From: Pampus argenteus
Lineage: Eukaryota > Chordata > Actinopteri > Scombriformes > Stromateidae
DNA length: 64,000 nt
Direction: 5' to 3'
Assembly (NCBI GenBank): GCA_036937835.1
Contig: CM072876.1
Coordinates: forward strand, 8,018,001 to 8,082,000
Every line of letters begins with the position of its first letter. Within the stretch, counting starts at the first letter, position 1. The position numbers and the translations under genes are program-made. The notes below the pieces were generated by a model. The model saw only the letters and a list, made by a program, of their open reading frames with translations, ran no database searches and was not told the origin of the DNA. Shown here in pieces: positions 35,435 through 48,900 of this stretch.

Positions 35435-36968
35435 ATGTCCCGGCACAGAAATGTCCGAGGTTACAACTACGATGAAGGTAGATAATGTTATTTAGTTGTT
35501 GGTAACCGTTTAAACCTCATGGCAAGGCCTCAACCCGTAGAACTAGTTAGCCGCAAAGCTAAAATTCAGTGTTATTGCTATTGTAGCTCAGACAGCTAAC
35601 GTTAGCTACTTTAGCTAGCAAGATAACGTTGTTGTCGTGTCACTTGGCGTCGGGCACACGCTAAATTGCACCACAGTGCTAGTGTATAACTATACAATCT
35701 CCCAGGCTAACGTTATAATGTTTAAACTCGATAGGACGTGTCTATAACTAATGTAGCTAATGTTTACATTTACCATGGTTAAGGTTAGCCGCTGAGCTAG
35801 CGTGCTAACCATTCACTGTTCAGAAATATCTCAGGCTTATAACTGATTGTTTGATACGGTATAATGACATTTCACCACCTTATTAACTTTTAAGTCTCCC
35901 AATTTGTCACCGTTACAGTTAAGTGATTGCTGAAAATGAACTGGTTAGCAGTGTATACTTATGTTATGCATTCTGTAAAGTTGCTGACAAAGCAAAATAA
36001 TAGCTTTTATGAAAGACACCCTACAACAACTGTATTTTACATGCTTGTGTAAATCTGTCATCTACATCTACATTTCCCCCCCCTAGACTTTGAAGATGAT
36101 GACATGTATGGACAGTCTGTGGATGATGACTACTGTATATCACCAGCAACAGGTTGGTATCAGTAAATTTAGGAGTTTCAGGGCATATGTGTGTGCAAGC
36201 ATGTATGTTTAATGATCAACAGATAACATTAATGCTAACAACAACAATAGCTATTTCCTGTACATTAATGAAAACATAGTTGTTTTTTTCATCTATTATT
36301 TAGTCTATTAATATGTTTTATTGATGTGATGACATGGCAGCTTGTATCATAGAGCATTTAGCAGACATCTCTCATGGCCAGTGAGTTAAGACGTTTTTTG
36401 GGTTATACAGCGAATCAGTTCATCTACTCACGTCAAGAGAGGCAAGCACCAAAGGAGGAGCCTTTAGAGGAGGAAGGATATGAAGATGAGGATTTACCTA
36501 TATCTCCTACCATCAGCCACAACCTTAACCCACTTGATCAAGGTAACATCATCAAGTCCATCTAGCAGTATACAAATCACAAATGACAAAAATCTTGACA
36601 TATGATCTTGCTGAATGAGTAGTTGTATACTTTCTTTATGTATTACTTTATTATTATTATTTAATCTAGACCACAAATATAATGTCAGGAACAAACATGT
36701 GTGTTGTACTCTGTAGCCAAGCTGTATTCCTGTCTGGACCATATGCGGACTGTGCTGGGAGATGCAGTGTCAGACTCTGTCTTGAGCCAGGCAGCCATAA
36801 GATGTGGATTCGATCCACAGAGGGCACTGGATGCAGTCCTGTCTGAAGACACTAAAACAGCCCCGGTTGCCAAAACTACAAGTGAGGAGATTGCTTCTGT
36901 ACTGAAAGTTTGCCAAGAGAAAGCACCACTTCCACAAAGAACCAAACAAGCAGCCGTGGCTGAGAAAG
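35435..36968 (+). CDS. hbs1l: HBS1L exons 1-4: N-terminal region shared by both isoforms
   Basis: Residues 1-164 run from the acidic DFEDDDMYGQSVDDDYCISP segment through ANQFIYSR to the helical HBS1_N domain (LYSCLDHMRTVLGDAVSDSVL...RALDAVLSED). Exon 4 ends GAGAAAG at 36968, leaving one base of a codon. Both exon 5 (47699) and the alternative terminal exon (38309) supply two bases that complete it in frame. Confidence 0.95.
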
Positions 36969-39900
36969 GTACGCTTGGAGTTGATCAAAATTATGTTAAT
37001 TTTATTGCTCTGAAGTTAGGTTGTTGTTGTTCTTGATTTGTCCACTATAATGTCAGGAGAATGTGTGAGTGTTCTTTTATTCAGTTCTGGAAGTAATTCA
37101 GATATTTCAGTTGGTTCACAGCTTTGAAGGAATTTTACACAAGTACCTGGTTACAGTATCGAATGATTAGACTGTTTACTGTATGCAAAATAAGGTTAGG
37201 TGGATTTGTATCACTTGCTCAACAATTTCATTTTAGCATAGGTACATTCCCAGTCATGTTTTCACCATTTTACCATTTTTTTATAGCATATTGTCAATAT
37301 AACAATAATCATTTATTTTTAAAATATATAGGAAATATAAGAATATAGATAATATAATTGCTATAAGTAAAGTGATAAATAATTGGGATTTTTAGACTCT
37401 GGTCAGAATCGGAGATCTTTCCAGTCAAGAGGACTGAAAATACAAAGAGGAAACTGTTATTACTGTGAAGAATGAAAAAAGAACAGGTAAATTGCCAAAA
37501 TTGAAATGATTTCAGATTTGTTTCTGGGAAATCATGTTCTGTCTTTGATTTTTCCCATGGCAGACTGGTCTTTATGCTACAGTACTCATGCCATTGCAAT
37601 TGAGAGGAAACCAGTCAGAAGCGTAATTTCACAAATTATTCGTTGTTGCAGTTGAGAACCAAATATGGCACCATTGTTTATGAAATCAACCAGGATTAGC
37701 CATTAAAAAATTAATTGATTTAAGATGCGGATTTAGTTTTCAGTTTTTACACCATATTAATCTTTAGGTTCCACCTGCTGACAGTGGTGCAAGCTTGTAC
37801 CTTGGCTTTGTTTTTATTTTTAAATCAAAGAATGAGATATTTAAATAGAGTGAAGTTAAGAAATTAATCAAGAACACAGACACAGGTGCTGCTGGTAGAG
37901 AGGAGGGGCTGGTTTGTCTCAGCCAGTAGCTAAGCTTACAAGAATTGCAAAATTTAAGATGTGCAAGTGTGTGTGTGTGACAAAGAGAGCAGCGTGATAA
38001 TAAATTACATCAAAACAATAAAAACTACTGATGAAAGAACCAGTAACATCAGAGCTTATCAATACTGTGGTCCTAAATAATTAAATTTATCATTTGTGAT
38101 TCTATTCATTATTGATGTTTGACACATTTAAGTCATACAAATGCAAATGTTTAACAAATTGCCTTCTTTCTGTTCTTTCACCCTTGTTTATGGTGTGATT
38201 CATCTGCTGTCTTGACACATCTGCTCCGTGGTCCTGCTGTCGCTCCTTTTCGTCATCTGCAATTGGCTTTCGTAAGGTAAGGAGCCTGCTTGCCTGCTTC
38301 TCACGTAGACATTACATCCAAGCCTATTAAACCCCAGGCCGATGGGTGCAAATACATACAGCCTTATGTGCCACTAACCACACCAGACTCATATGATCTC
38401 TTATGTCAGTCTAAGGCTGATGCAGTGATTAGCAACTCTGAAAGTCAAAATGTTAGTGTTGGGCCAGGCATTAGCATTGGTACCAGTCTGGCCCAGCTCA
38501 TGTCTGAGCATGAGCAGAAGAATAAAGGGACAGGAGTAGTTGACATGGGGCGAGGTTTAGGTGTTCCCCCATTAAGTGCTCTCACTGTAGGACCTAATAC
38601 ACCGCCGTCTCTTATATCTAATAATCATCTTTCATTGGGAACGTTGGCATCTTTAAATATTTCTTCAGCATCTCCCAGCTCAGCTCCCTCCCTCCTTTCA
38701 GTTTCACTCAGTAGTCTGTCAATAAACAAACCCACAGTAACAACTGCAAGCTCTTCTCTTGCCCCTCCTCCTGGGTTCGGGAGTCTCGGTTCTGTCCTCC
38801 AGAGCAATTGGCACTCAGTGGGAGTTGAGATTGAAAGCAAAGCCACAATTGCTGATCCTAAGGGAAGCCCATCGTTGGCTGATTTAATCCAGGAACATTC
38901 AAACCACAGTCCAACTCTCAGTAACTCTTTCCCTAATCCCCATAGCAATACCACTTCTGTAAAGTGCCAGGGTATGGTTGCACCAGCAGAACTGGTCTCG
39001 CTGTCTGAGCTGGCTTCACAGCATCAAAACAGGAATATACACACTCAGTCTCAATCACAGAGTACTAGAGGACTAGCAAACACACTCCCAGTTTCTAATT
39101 TAATCAACACTACGCCTCCATGCATAGGTGGGGCTGTCTCGCTGTCTCGGCTAGCACTGCAGCATCACGCCAAAAGTGCATTAGCTTCCCCTCAATGCCT
39201 CAGAGTTGAATCTCCAAATGCACTGAAACACCCACCTGGTCTCTCTGAGCTGTTCTCTTTGTCACACTCGGCTTCTTTTGAACACAAAGGCAAAACCTCA
39301 ACCACCTCAAATGGGTCACAGTACTCCCTCACCTCGCTCCTTTCACCAGCAAAACCAGATAGGGCTGCTGTGCTGGCAGAGAGTTCTACAGAGGGTGTGA
39401 CCAAAAGTATGTTCGACCACAAAGTATACCACGAAAACTCCAGGCCATCTAAACTGGGCCAGACTATTGATCTGAGTGCACTCATGGCCCAGTCACATGG
39501 AGTGGGCCCTCGTCACAATGATCTCCCTTCACCGTCATCTCCAACTCCACTTACCTCGGGGCTGGATTCTTCTGTTTTTGCGGACCCATCAGTATTTGCG
39601 ATAACTTTGGCGATTCAGAGCCGCAGAAAACAGAAGAAGAAGAGAAATATAACAAATGTTAAAATAAGAGGTCAGAGGACAGGAAGCAGTCACCAGGCCT
39701 TATTCTGTAAATCGCAGGACGAATCCAACAAGCAGCAAACCCCACTCACACCGATTGTACCATTCCGCTTCGACACACCGTCACCTGACGACATTGTCCG
39801 TGCTAATCAGAGAAAGGCTTTCACCAGGTAGACAAGAAGAAATGAAAAGCATTATCAGTTGTGTCTAGGTTGGTGCTAAACTGGCTCTCGATGAGAACCT

Positions 39901-42900
39901 CAGAGGTTTTTAGTGACATGTTCTCTACCAGCTGACCTAAACTCAAAGAGATGCAGCACTCAGGGTCTTCAGTCCTCATGAGTGTTTTTAAATGTGTTCC
40001 ACAATCAGTCAACCAGAGTAAAGAAACTTTTGGGACCAACAGTATGACATAATCGCAGCAACAAATTATTACAACAACATGTATGTATCCCTTCTTTTAT
40101 AGAGGAAAACAATCAAATGTCTTATGTTGCTACTGCTTACAGAACAATTATTAAAAATGAGTTACTACTTAGTTACTCTGGCAGCTTGAAAATAGTCACA
40201 GCTTAGTAAATTTCAGGACAAGTAATATTTTAAGAACTTTTAGAAAGTTTTTTTTGTCACTATAGTTGGCACTTTTTCTACATTTTAAACTTGAGTATTA
40301 TTTTTATATGCTTCGATGGCCATTGGCTTTTAATTCACCTTTTTGTATGACAGTAAAGTAGTTTAATTTTTAGCTAAATTTAAAGTCTCTTTTGGCATGG
40401 TCTATTTCTAGTTTTGAGCTGCATAAACCTCGTCTTAAAAAAAAAGAAAAAGAGGTTGATATTGTTTGCAGGTGTGCTGCAGCTATTGGAATATGGATCA
40501 GTTAACCATTGTACTGGTTTACTGCTGCCTGTGTTTGAGATCATAGACATTTTGGTTTAGAGGACACCTGGAGTTTTTCCCATGAACACATACGCTTGCA
40601 TATACAGACGCACTCACACAGACACAGTGAATACTTTTAATTCTTGCTTAACATTGTCAAACTGACTTAAATATGAACTCAAATACTGTGACTAAAAGTG
40701 TGCCGAATGAGTCAAAGTAAATGCCTTTAAAGTAATTTTCTTGCTCTTACAAGCTTTTAGTCTTACGATGTACAGTACAATTGCATTTGATTTACACTGG
40801 GTGTGTCATTATACACTGCCAGAGATTAATTTGTCATATTTTGAAATAAAGGTGACTGAATTTATGTGCTCTGAGCCCCTGTCTGGGAGTATCTTTCTGG
40901 TTGTGTGTGTGTTTGTGTAAATAAAATAATAGTTTTATATTTTATTTATAACTGTTTCTACAAGTTAAACTACTGCTCAACAGCATGTGTGTATAGTATA
41001 TGTTCAGAACAACTCTGCATTATGCATCTGGTGCAGTGTATGCAGTTTTCTTTTGGGTTAGGCCAAAGTTTCTTAAAGCATCTCACATTTTTAGTGCGAG
41101 TCGTTGGCATTGATTTGTATGGAGAATTTTGTGATTTAAAGGAATGAATTTCTAAGATTTAAGATAAAAGTAGGGTTGATTGATAACATCATGTACGAAC
41201 AGCAACCGTAAGCTCATGTGTTGTACATGCATTGTCACAGATCCTAAAAACTGGTAATCTTTTTACAGTTAGTGGGAGGACACTCGTCTGTACTATAGTT
41301 TTGAGACAGGAGAAGAGAAGAGTTGATGTTTTCTAGTTATCATTATCGTTAGTCATTTTCTTGCACTGCCTCATTGTTGTCTTAAATGTTGAGCAGTCTA
41401 GCCCTTCACTCAAACAGCCTTTGAATGAAGGGGTAGGCTTTGGGTTGGATGTGTGTAAACTTTATACAGGTGCAGAGAGCTGAGTGTTCTGCACCCTAAG
41501 GCTGTCAAACTAAACTGGTGAGCCTGAGGGAAATCATAGATAATAGAAGGCAGATAGTGGTTATGATGACAAGTCAAACATTAGAAGTCAAACTGGTTCT
41601 CTCAGTGTACATGAAGTCTCTGGAGAATTATGATGGTTGGAAATAATGACTTCTATTTGGGATGTTCTCTGTTTTCGTGAAGTGATCTTGTGATCTTTAG
41701 ATTTTGGCTCTGTAAAAATCTAGAAATGAACAAGTGTTTCATTAACAAGTGGGTTTGTCCAGCAACTGTTTGTCCTTTTTCTCTTAAGGCGAGCCAGTGT
41801 GTGGGTTTCAGCAGGAAGCTGCACTGTTGGAGAAAATGTCACCCCAAGCACACATCGACTCTGCAGAGCAGCCGATCATCTTACTCTGTGTGTCTTAAAC
41901 CACCTACGTAGGAAAATCTGATCATGTCTCTCAACTTTCACAGCTTTGTCAAAGGCTTTGACAGATCAAATCATTTTTGCAAGGCGTACATATTGCACAA
42001 ACATTGTTTTTTTTGTGATGTGGTGCTAACACTGGAAAATACAATCTTACTCACTACAAATGGTCAAAAAAGAGCATGTGCATTTGGACTTGCTGCTTTA
42101 ATAATGGTGCACTATGTTTAGAGAAAAACAGCCTGAAGAAGAAAATTGGAAAAATCTTCTCAAATTGCAATCTTAAAAGTCCTCAAAAAGGAACAATACA
42201 AGTCTGCAGCAGCCATATGGAAGTGGCTTCAGATATTACAAGTTCCTTTTTTATTATTTGCATGTTGTGCAATTGTAACTTAAATTGAAAAACATTTGCT
42301 GTGACAGCAATCATGTTTTTGCACGCACATATTTTATTCAGAAGAGTTTTTGATAATGAACCACCACTTGAGGCACCTTGTGTAAGTATGGAGTTTCTGT
42401 ACATGTTTGCATTAGCTTAGTACAAATCTTTGAAGCATGTTGAAGTTGGAAGCTAAGTGTATGTGTATTATACTAGTACCAGATACTAGTGTGTTATTTT
42501 GCTTGGCCTCTATTCAGGACTGTGTCTGTGTTCTTTATGTATGGATTGGCCAACAATAAACAGTCAGTAGCGAGTTTAGGTTCTGATTTTCAGAATCATC
42601 AGCACCGCCTTGTGTCATCCCTTCCAGGTGTAGTGTTGTGTACTTCGCTCAAGGCAAATCAATGGATTATTGCTGGGTGTTTATGTGGTCACAATAAATT
42701 AATTAAATAAATAAAAAAAAACAATATCTAAACATGAGGGCCATCTCTAATGGTATACATTTAGAATGGTTTACGATGATGGTAACAGATCTCAGTTAGA
42801 TTCAGCTGGTAGGATGAGGAGCTTTTTGAGCCACTAACTACCAACCATCTGACATAGGTAGCACCCTCAGTCATAAAGAAACTATTTAGTCGAGCAGAGC

Positions 42901-45900
42901 TACGAGCCCGGTTGTTTTTATGCTCATGCAGTTTCATAAAGTGCTCAGATGTTGACAGCAGATGATTGTTTTGAGCCAGCAACGTCCAGATGAAACTGAC
43001 GTTGATGGCGACAGCAAATGTACATATCAAACCAACTGCTCTGTGAACCATCGCTTTATAGTATTACACAAACCTTCTTCGCCTAGAGCTGCTGATAAAC
43101 TTCCTCCAGCTCTGTCAGGGGTGAGATGGTCTTCATACTCATTGAGGACATGGTGCCAGATTTGTAATCTTTTCACTGTGACGGTGGGTCAGCTGCCGTC
43201 AGCCACCTTCTTCCGCACTTTGGAGGAAGCGTCGGAGACTGTTTTCCCTGGGACTAGCCTGTCAGGCAGAGCTTCTTCACAGCATATTGTAGGCCAAGGC
43301 ACACACCCTTTTTGTGTTAAAATGTAATTGATGTGACAGTATTTTTTCCCCCCAAACTTATTCATGTGCAGAGGGACTGAAGTAGGATTTTTCTGTTTTG
43401 TTGTATGTCGGTTTCTGATCATTTAGGGGTTCACATAGGTTTAAAAATGGCTAGTAGCATTTAGCTTAATGACAAATGATTAAAAAAGCATGATTGAGAT
43501 AATCTTATAACAATAAAGGAAATAATCTCTATGTTTGTCCTTCACATATCTCAAGTACCATTCATCTGATCTACTTCACACTTAGCAGGCGTATATCTGA
43601 GGAGGTGTTGTTTCGAAATTGGTGCAGCTTGGACATGAGGCACGATATCAGTATGAATAAACTTTGATAAACAAGCGAACAGTGCAGCAGCACACTGAAG
43701 AGTCAATCACACTAGATGGTGGAGGAGGAGATGTGGAGACCCTGTACACGTCTGTTAAAAGAAGAATTTAGCCGACTTTGCTGCATTTAACGCCAGAGCT
43801 GAGAGCACCTGCGTCAGAAACACAGATGCTCCGCGTCGTGCTGTCCTCTGTTTCTGTCACAGTTTTGTATTTAGCTCATTTAGAGACGAGAATGTGAATG
43901 TGTCACATGTAACACGGACGTGGGGCAATACATTGAAGCACAACCATTTCCATATATAGACCCATGTGTATGTACGTATGTATGCACATATACGTATGTA
44001 TGTATGTAAATATTTGTAATTTATTTTGAAATCTTTAAACAATAGGTGAGAGTTCTCAGGTAGTTGGTATGAGTCAAGGGTGATTGAGTATGTGGGTGTT
44101 AAAAGGCGGTGGGGGGTTTGTCGTAATATGTCATTTTATGAAATGTTGAGTGGTGGTACTGATACTGTGTGACTAATCCTGAAAGGGGTCAGATGGGTAC
44201 TATGCAGTGCATTTCTTCAACCCGCAGTCTGATTTCCTTCCTTCTCATTTTCATTCATGTCTACATCTAATTTTCAAATGTGAATGAAGTCCAACTCAGC
44301 AGAAATGGGCCATATCCCAGAGAGAGCCAAAATGTAATCTTCCATTTTAACAATTATAAAACCAGTTGATTTTACGTGTAGTGCTGTCTTATCTGGTGCA
44401 ATGTATGCTAAATGTTCCTAGTCTTCAAGCTGGAATTAAAACCTACTTACAGGGTTGCCTAGCTTTTAAATTGGAAAGCTATATTTTGACAACATGAGGT
44501 GCACTAATTTGCGATAGCTAACTGATGAATCAGTACTTGTACTTGAATCAGTCACATGGTAGTAAATTGTGTTGACTGCAAATGGTGTGTCCCCTTTTTT
44601 TCCCCCACATGAAGTTCATGAAGTTTTTGAGTAAAGTCTAAACTTGTTCTTAGTCTTTCATAGACTTTAGTGGCCTCAAGTGGCAGGAAGCCTCATAGTC
44701 ACAATAATAGTTCCAGGGCTCACCTTTCTTCATGTAATGACAATAAAGGAAGTTAATAGAATATTTACTTAGTAATTTAACTGCAGTTGTTGTAATGATT
44801 GACCTTTTTATATATTATAGTTATTGAAGTTTACATTTAGTGATTTCAGCTTTGCAAATGAGGACTTGAAACTTTTATGTCAAATAAAAAACTGAATATC
44901 TTTAGACTTTTGAATGTTGATCACACAAAACAAACACAACAATGTAAAAGTTTCACTGTTTTGTGAGGTTCTTATCGATGATTAATTCGATTGATCGAGA
45001 ACGTAATTGACAGATTAATCCATATTGAAATTTAGCGTTAATTGCAGCCCTGAATTAGTTTTTGTTGGATTTTGGGTTGTCGTGTGTTAAATGCAGATTA
45101 TGTTCTAGGAAATTAATACAAGTTAATAAATTAACAAATACAGAGGATTTAAACATTTTTGGGATTTAATGAATACGATTGACTATATCTTTCTCAAGCT
45201 CTCTCCAGTTGTCACTCTGCATCTGATTCTCACTTGCACAACCACTTTGCTGTCACCCCATTACCTGCTTTTTCAAGCCCTGTTATTAGACTTTTATCTG
45301 CAAACTTTTCTTGTATTTGGACAGGGGGGAGGGGGGTTATTTGCATATCCTGGGCGGGCTCCTCTTATCCTGTGCTCAGTTGGGCCCTCAGGCCAAGGTG
45401 TATAGATGACTTGCTCACTCTGAGTCATTGCAAGGGTCTCCTATACTAGAGAAATCCTGGATGGAAGGTCGCCAACTGTTTACCTGCCAGTGCAAACACT
45501 GTATAGAGATCCTGCTCCCAAGCCTCAAAATAAGATTGCACAGTATAGCTGTTCCCATGCCGCCCTCCAGTTAGTGTTGTCCCCAGGGCAGCCCAAAAAA
45601 TTATCTGACAAGGCAGTTGTTTGCAAAGGTATTAAAGTGTTTTGACAGAGCAGCATGTCCTGTAGTTAAAAAGATAGTTGTTTATTGCCTGAGACCATGG
45701 GGGAGTTGAGTAGGGTGTCCTGTCTGTTTTACCCCAGGTTAAAATATTCAGGTGAAAAATCTTGCTGATAATAAATGGTTGTTTTTTTTTACATTGTGGT
45801 TTATTTAAAAGCGTAAGCAAGGCGTGGACTAGGTTTAAGTAGCTGATCCTAATTAGCTTATTTAATTTACATGATCTAATAAGAGAACTTGTTTCACAAC

Positions 45901-48900
45901 TGATGTTCCATAAAAGTGGATGTCAAGCTGGTGTCCAGTTTGACACAGGTGGCAGAAACCTCCACGTCACTGTAGTAGGGACAAGAAAAGCCCCCAGCTG
46001 CAGGAAGAACCAAAATCCCCCAGAGAGGACTTCTTACATCTCATGTTGCTGCTTAACAGATAACACAATAACGATGGAGACTTCATTAATGATGGTGTTA
46101 AAGTGTTAAGTCTTGTCCATGTGACTTGATATCAGAAATTTGTATCTACAATTAGATGTATCCATTCTCATTTCTTACGTACAGATAGCAGTTTCGTAGT
46201 TGTAACGTTTTTTTAATTAATTTATTTATTTTTTTAATTACATCTTTTATGCAACTTTGCCTCAGTTGTCCACCTTTTGAATAGATGTGGACTAGTAGGT
46301 GAGAATAAATGTCATCTCATTACTTTATTAAGATAAAAAAGCATTTTCAGAGTTCAGCAAGTCACCAGTTTGGGTATCAAACTGTTTCAAAATGAGAGGG
46401 ACTTTTTCTCTTGTGCCGAGCCAGTCATTCAGAGAATGCCTGGTTAGAGAAAGTCCATTAATAATTCTGATGAATCACACCTCCTTTCCTCTCATTTTCC
46501 CTTAGGGTATTTTTTTTAATGATGAATAAACTGTATAAAGCATTTACTGTAGGGGCACGCATGAGGGATTTCTTAAACAAAAGTGTAGGGTAAGGAATAA
46601 CATTATTTTAGTAGACAAATATTAGATAAGATAAGATAGATAGAAAGATAAGATCCCAGGAAAACAGTTGTGCAATAAAATCTGTTGCATGAGAACAGTG
46701 CATGGGAGTTTGTTCTGTTTTGATAGTAACCAAAAAAATTTGACAAAATTTTTCCAAGTATTTACAAATCAACCATTTTTGGGTGTTGTTTGTTGTGGAT
46801 GTCTCTTAGTGCAAATGTATGCAAGTTCTTTTAAGTGTGTGTGTGTGTGTGTGTGTGTGTGTACACACACACATTCACTTCTAGCCCTGCACTTTGCTGA
46901 GGTGACACCTTTCTTAAAAGAATCATTCTGTGAAATGCTGTGTCACACTGCACTATTTATGTGGAGACGGGACGCAACGGCCACTTCTGAAATTAACCCT
47001 TTCTGAGCCAGGATGTCACTACTATACACACGCACGCAGGGTGCAGTTAGCTTGGCTGTGCAGCCCAGTCTAAATGAATCAGTAGGAGGTTGATTATGAC
47101 TGCGACTGGTGGCCATTTGGGACAGGGATGACAAAGCAATGACCTCAACACGTCTCACTGTTGCAGAATATGATCTACCAATCAGATAAACAGAGGTGTC
47201 TCAAAGTGCAAGTGACTGCATCATATGCTCACACTTAAGAATGAATACATTATGTGCTGACAAGGTATACAACTTTGACCAGGAAATTAGTCATATACAT
47301 TTTCTTGTAGTAATATACTCTTGTACAGCTGTATAGATTTCTGTGTTTTTATGTTACTGTTTTGCAGATGCAGGTGAGTCAGCCATTTTTAAGAGTTATA
47401 CAATACACCTTTATCAACAACTGTCTTCTCCACAACGGTAGAAAAAGCACAAACCCAAAGATCAAATCTCATGTGTAGACTAACGCTCAGTCTAGTGTTG
47501 CTCCACAGAATGTTAACTGATTATCGAAAACATGAGAAACATTTGCTTCTGAATGTAATAATTCTGGTCTCATCCTGGTTATGAAAGAGGATAACAACTG
47601 TTTAACGCTGATAAAGCATTTAACTTGTGTTGCAGTGAGTCATTAATGTGTTTTTTGTTTGCGAGCAAGTGTACATTAAGTTCCTCTGTTCCCTGCAGCG
47701 AAAAGCAGAGATGTAACTCACAATAAACTGGACTCTGAAGTGGTACCTAAAGTGGCCCGCATGACTGTCTCTGGCAAGAAGCAGACCATGGGCTTTGATG
47801 TTCCCAGGTACCTATGGATGCAGATCTGCACACAAACACACTCTCATCAAACTGATCTACGATGTGGTGAAATGCCTTCCTCTATTCACATTAGAAATCA
47901 TTTAGCGTTTGGGAAAATGGTAGTTTTATTTAAAATGAATAGTTGACTATAAATGTCGTTCTGCATTGCTGATAGTTCAAACTGAATTGGTGTGGTCTCC
48001 CTAGTGTAGTTGAGCATTTTTGTTTGGGAATACATCAGTGCCACTACTGATTTACTAATAATTTAAAGAAGCTGTATAAGTATCTCTTTCACAATCGTCC
48101 ACATTCTCTCCTCAGTACAGGGGAGAATGGTGTCGTCACTGCTTCAGTACGCCGAGGTGGCAGCCCCGACAACGCCACAGTGACGCCTAATACAGAGGCT
48201 ACCTCCAAACGTCCCGAGACTCCTTCTAAAGGGTCAAATGGAGATGAACCTACTACAGTTCCCACTCCAGGCCGCTCTTCTGGAAAAGCCAAGCAGATGA
48301 TCAATATAAAGGCTGAATTGGAAAAGAGACAGGGGGGGAAACCTCTGTTAAATTTGGTGGTTATAGGTAGGTAGCTTTTTTAAAATTTTACTTTAAAGCA
48401 CATCAAGGTTTTAGCCACCATTATTAGGGATCAGAAAGTCTTTTAACTTTTTTCTTACATTTCAAAACAGCAAGCATGAGATCCATATAAAAATGTCCTT
48501 ACATTGCAGTGTGGTTGGTGTGAACCCCCTACCCCGCCAAAATATTTGATTTTTGCCTCATATCTTTTAACTTACAATTTAAATTGTATGTTGTTGTATT
48601 TTTTGACACGTTTTGCTATTTAGTCTGATATTTCAATGTTAACATAGTCAAATCATTTTCTATTTTCCAAATCTCCTTCTTTGGTGGTGCACACAGTTAG
48701 TCTAAGCTTAATAGTAGTAAATGAGTTGGACTGCAGTTGCTCAATCATATTTTCTCAGTCTCAGTTACACCAGAAAAAGTGACTTGGTAGTTTCAGAAGT
48801 GCAGATGATTCTAGTTTCCCACAGCCTATGAAACCTTTCGTTTTACCACGGTCTTCCCTTCCCCCGCTCACTCTCCATCCTTGTTCCCATTTCAGTCTAT

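Noticed and set aside
38625..38954. 109-codon minus-strand frame opposite the SKI7-like exon
   Set aside because: Antisense shadow of the coding exon, without splice or homology support.
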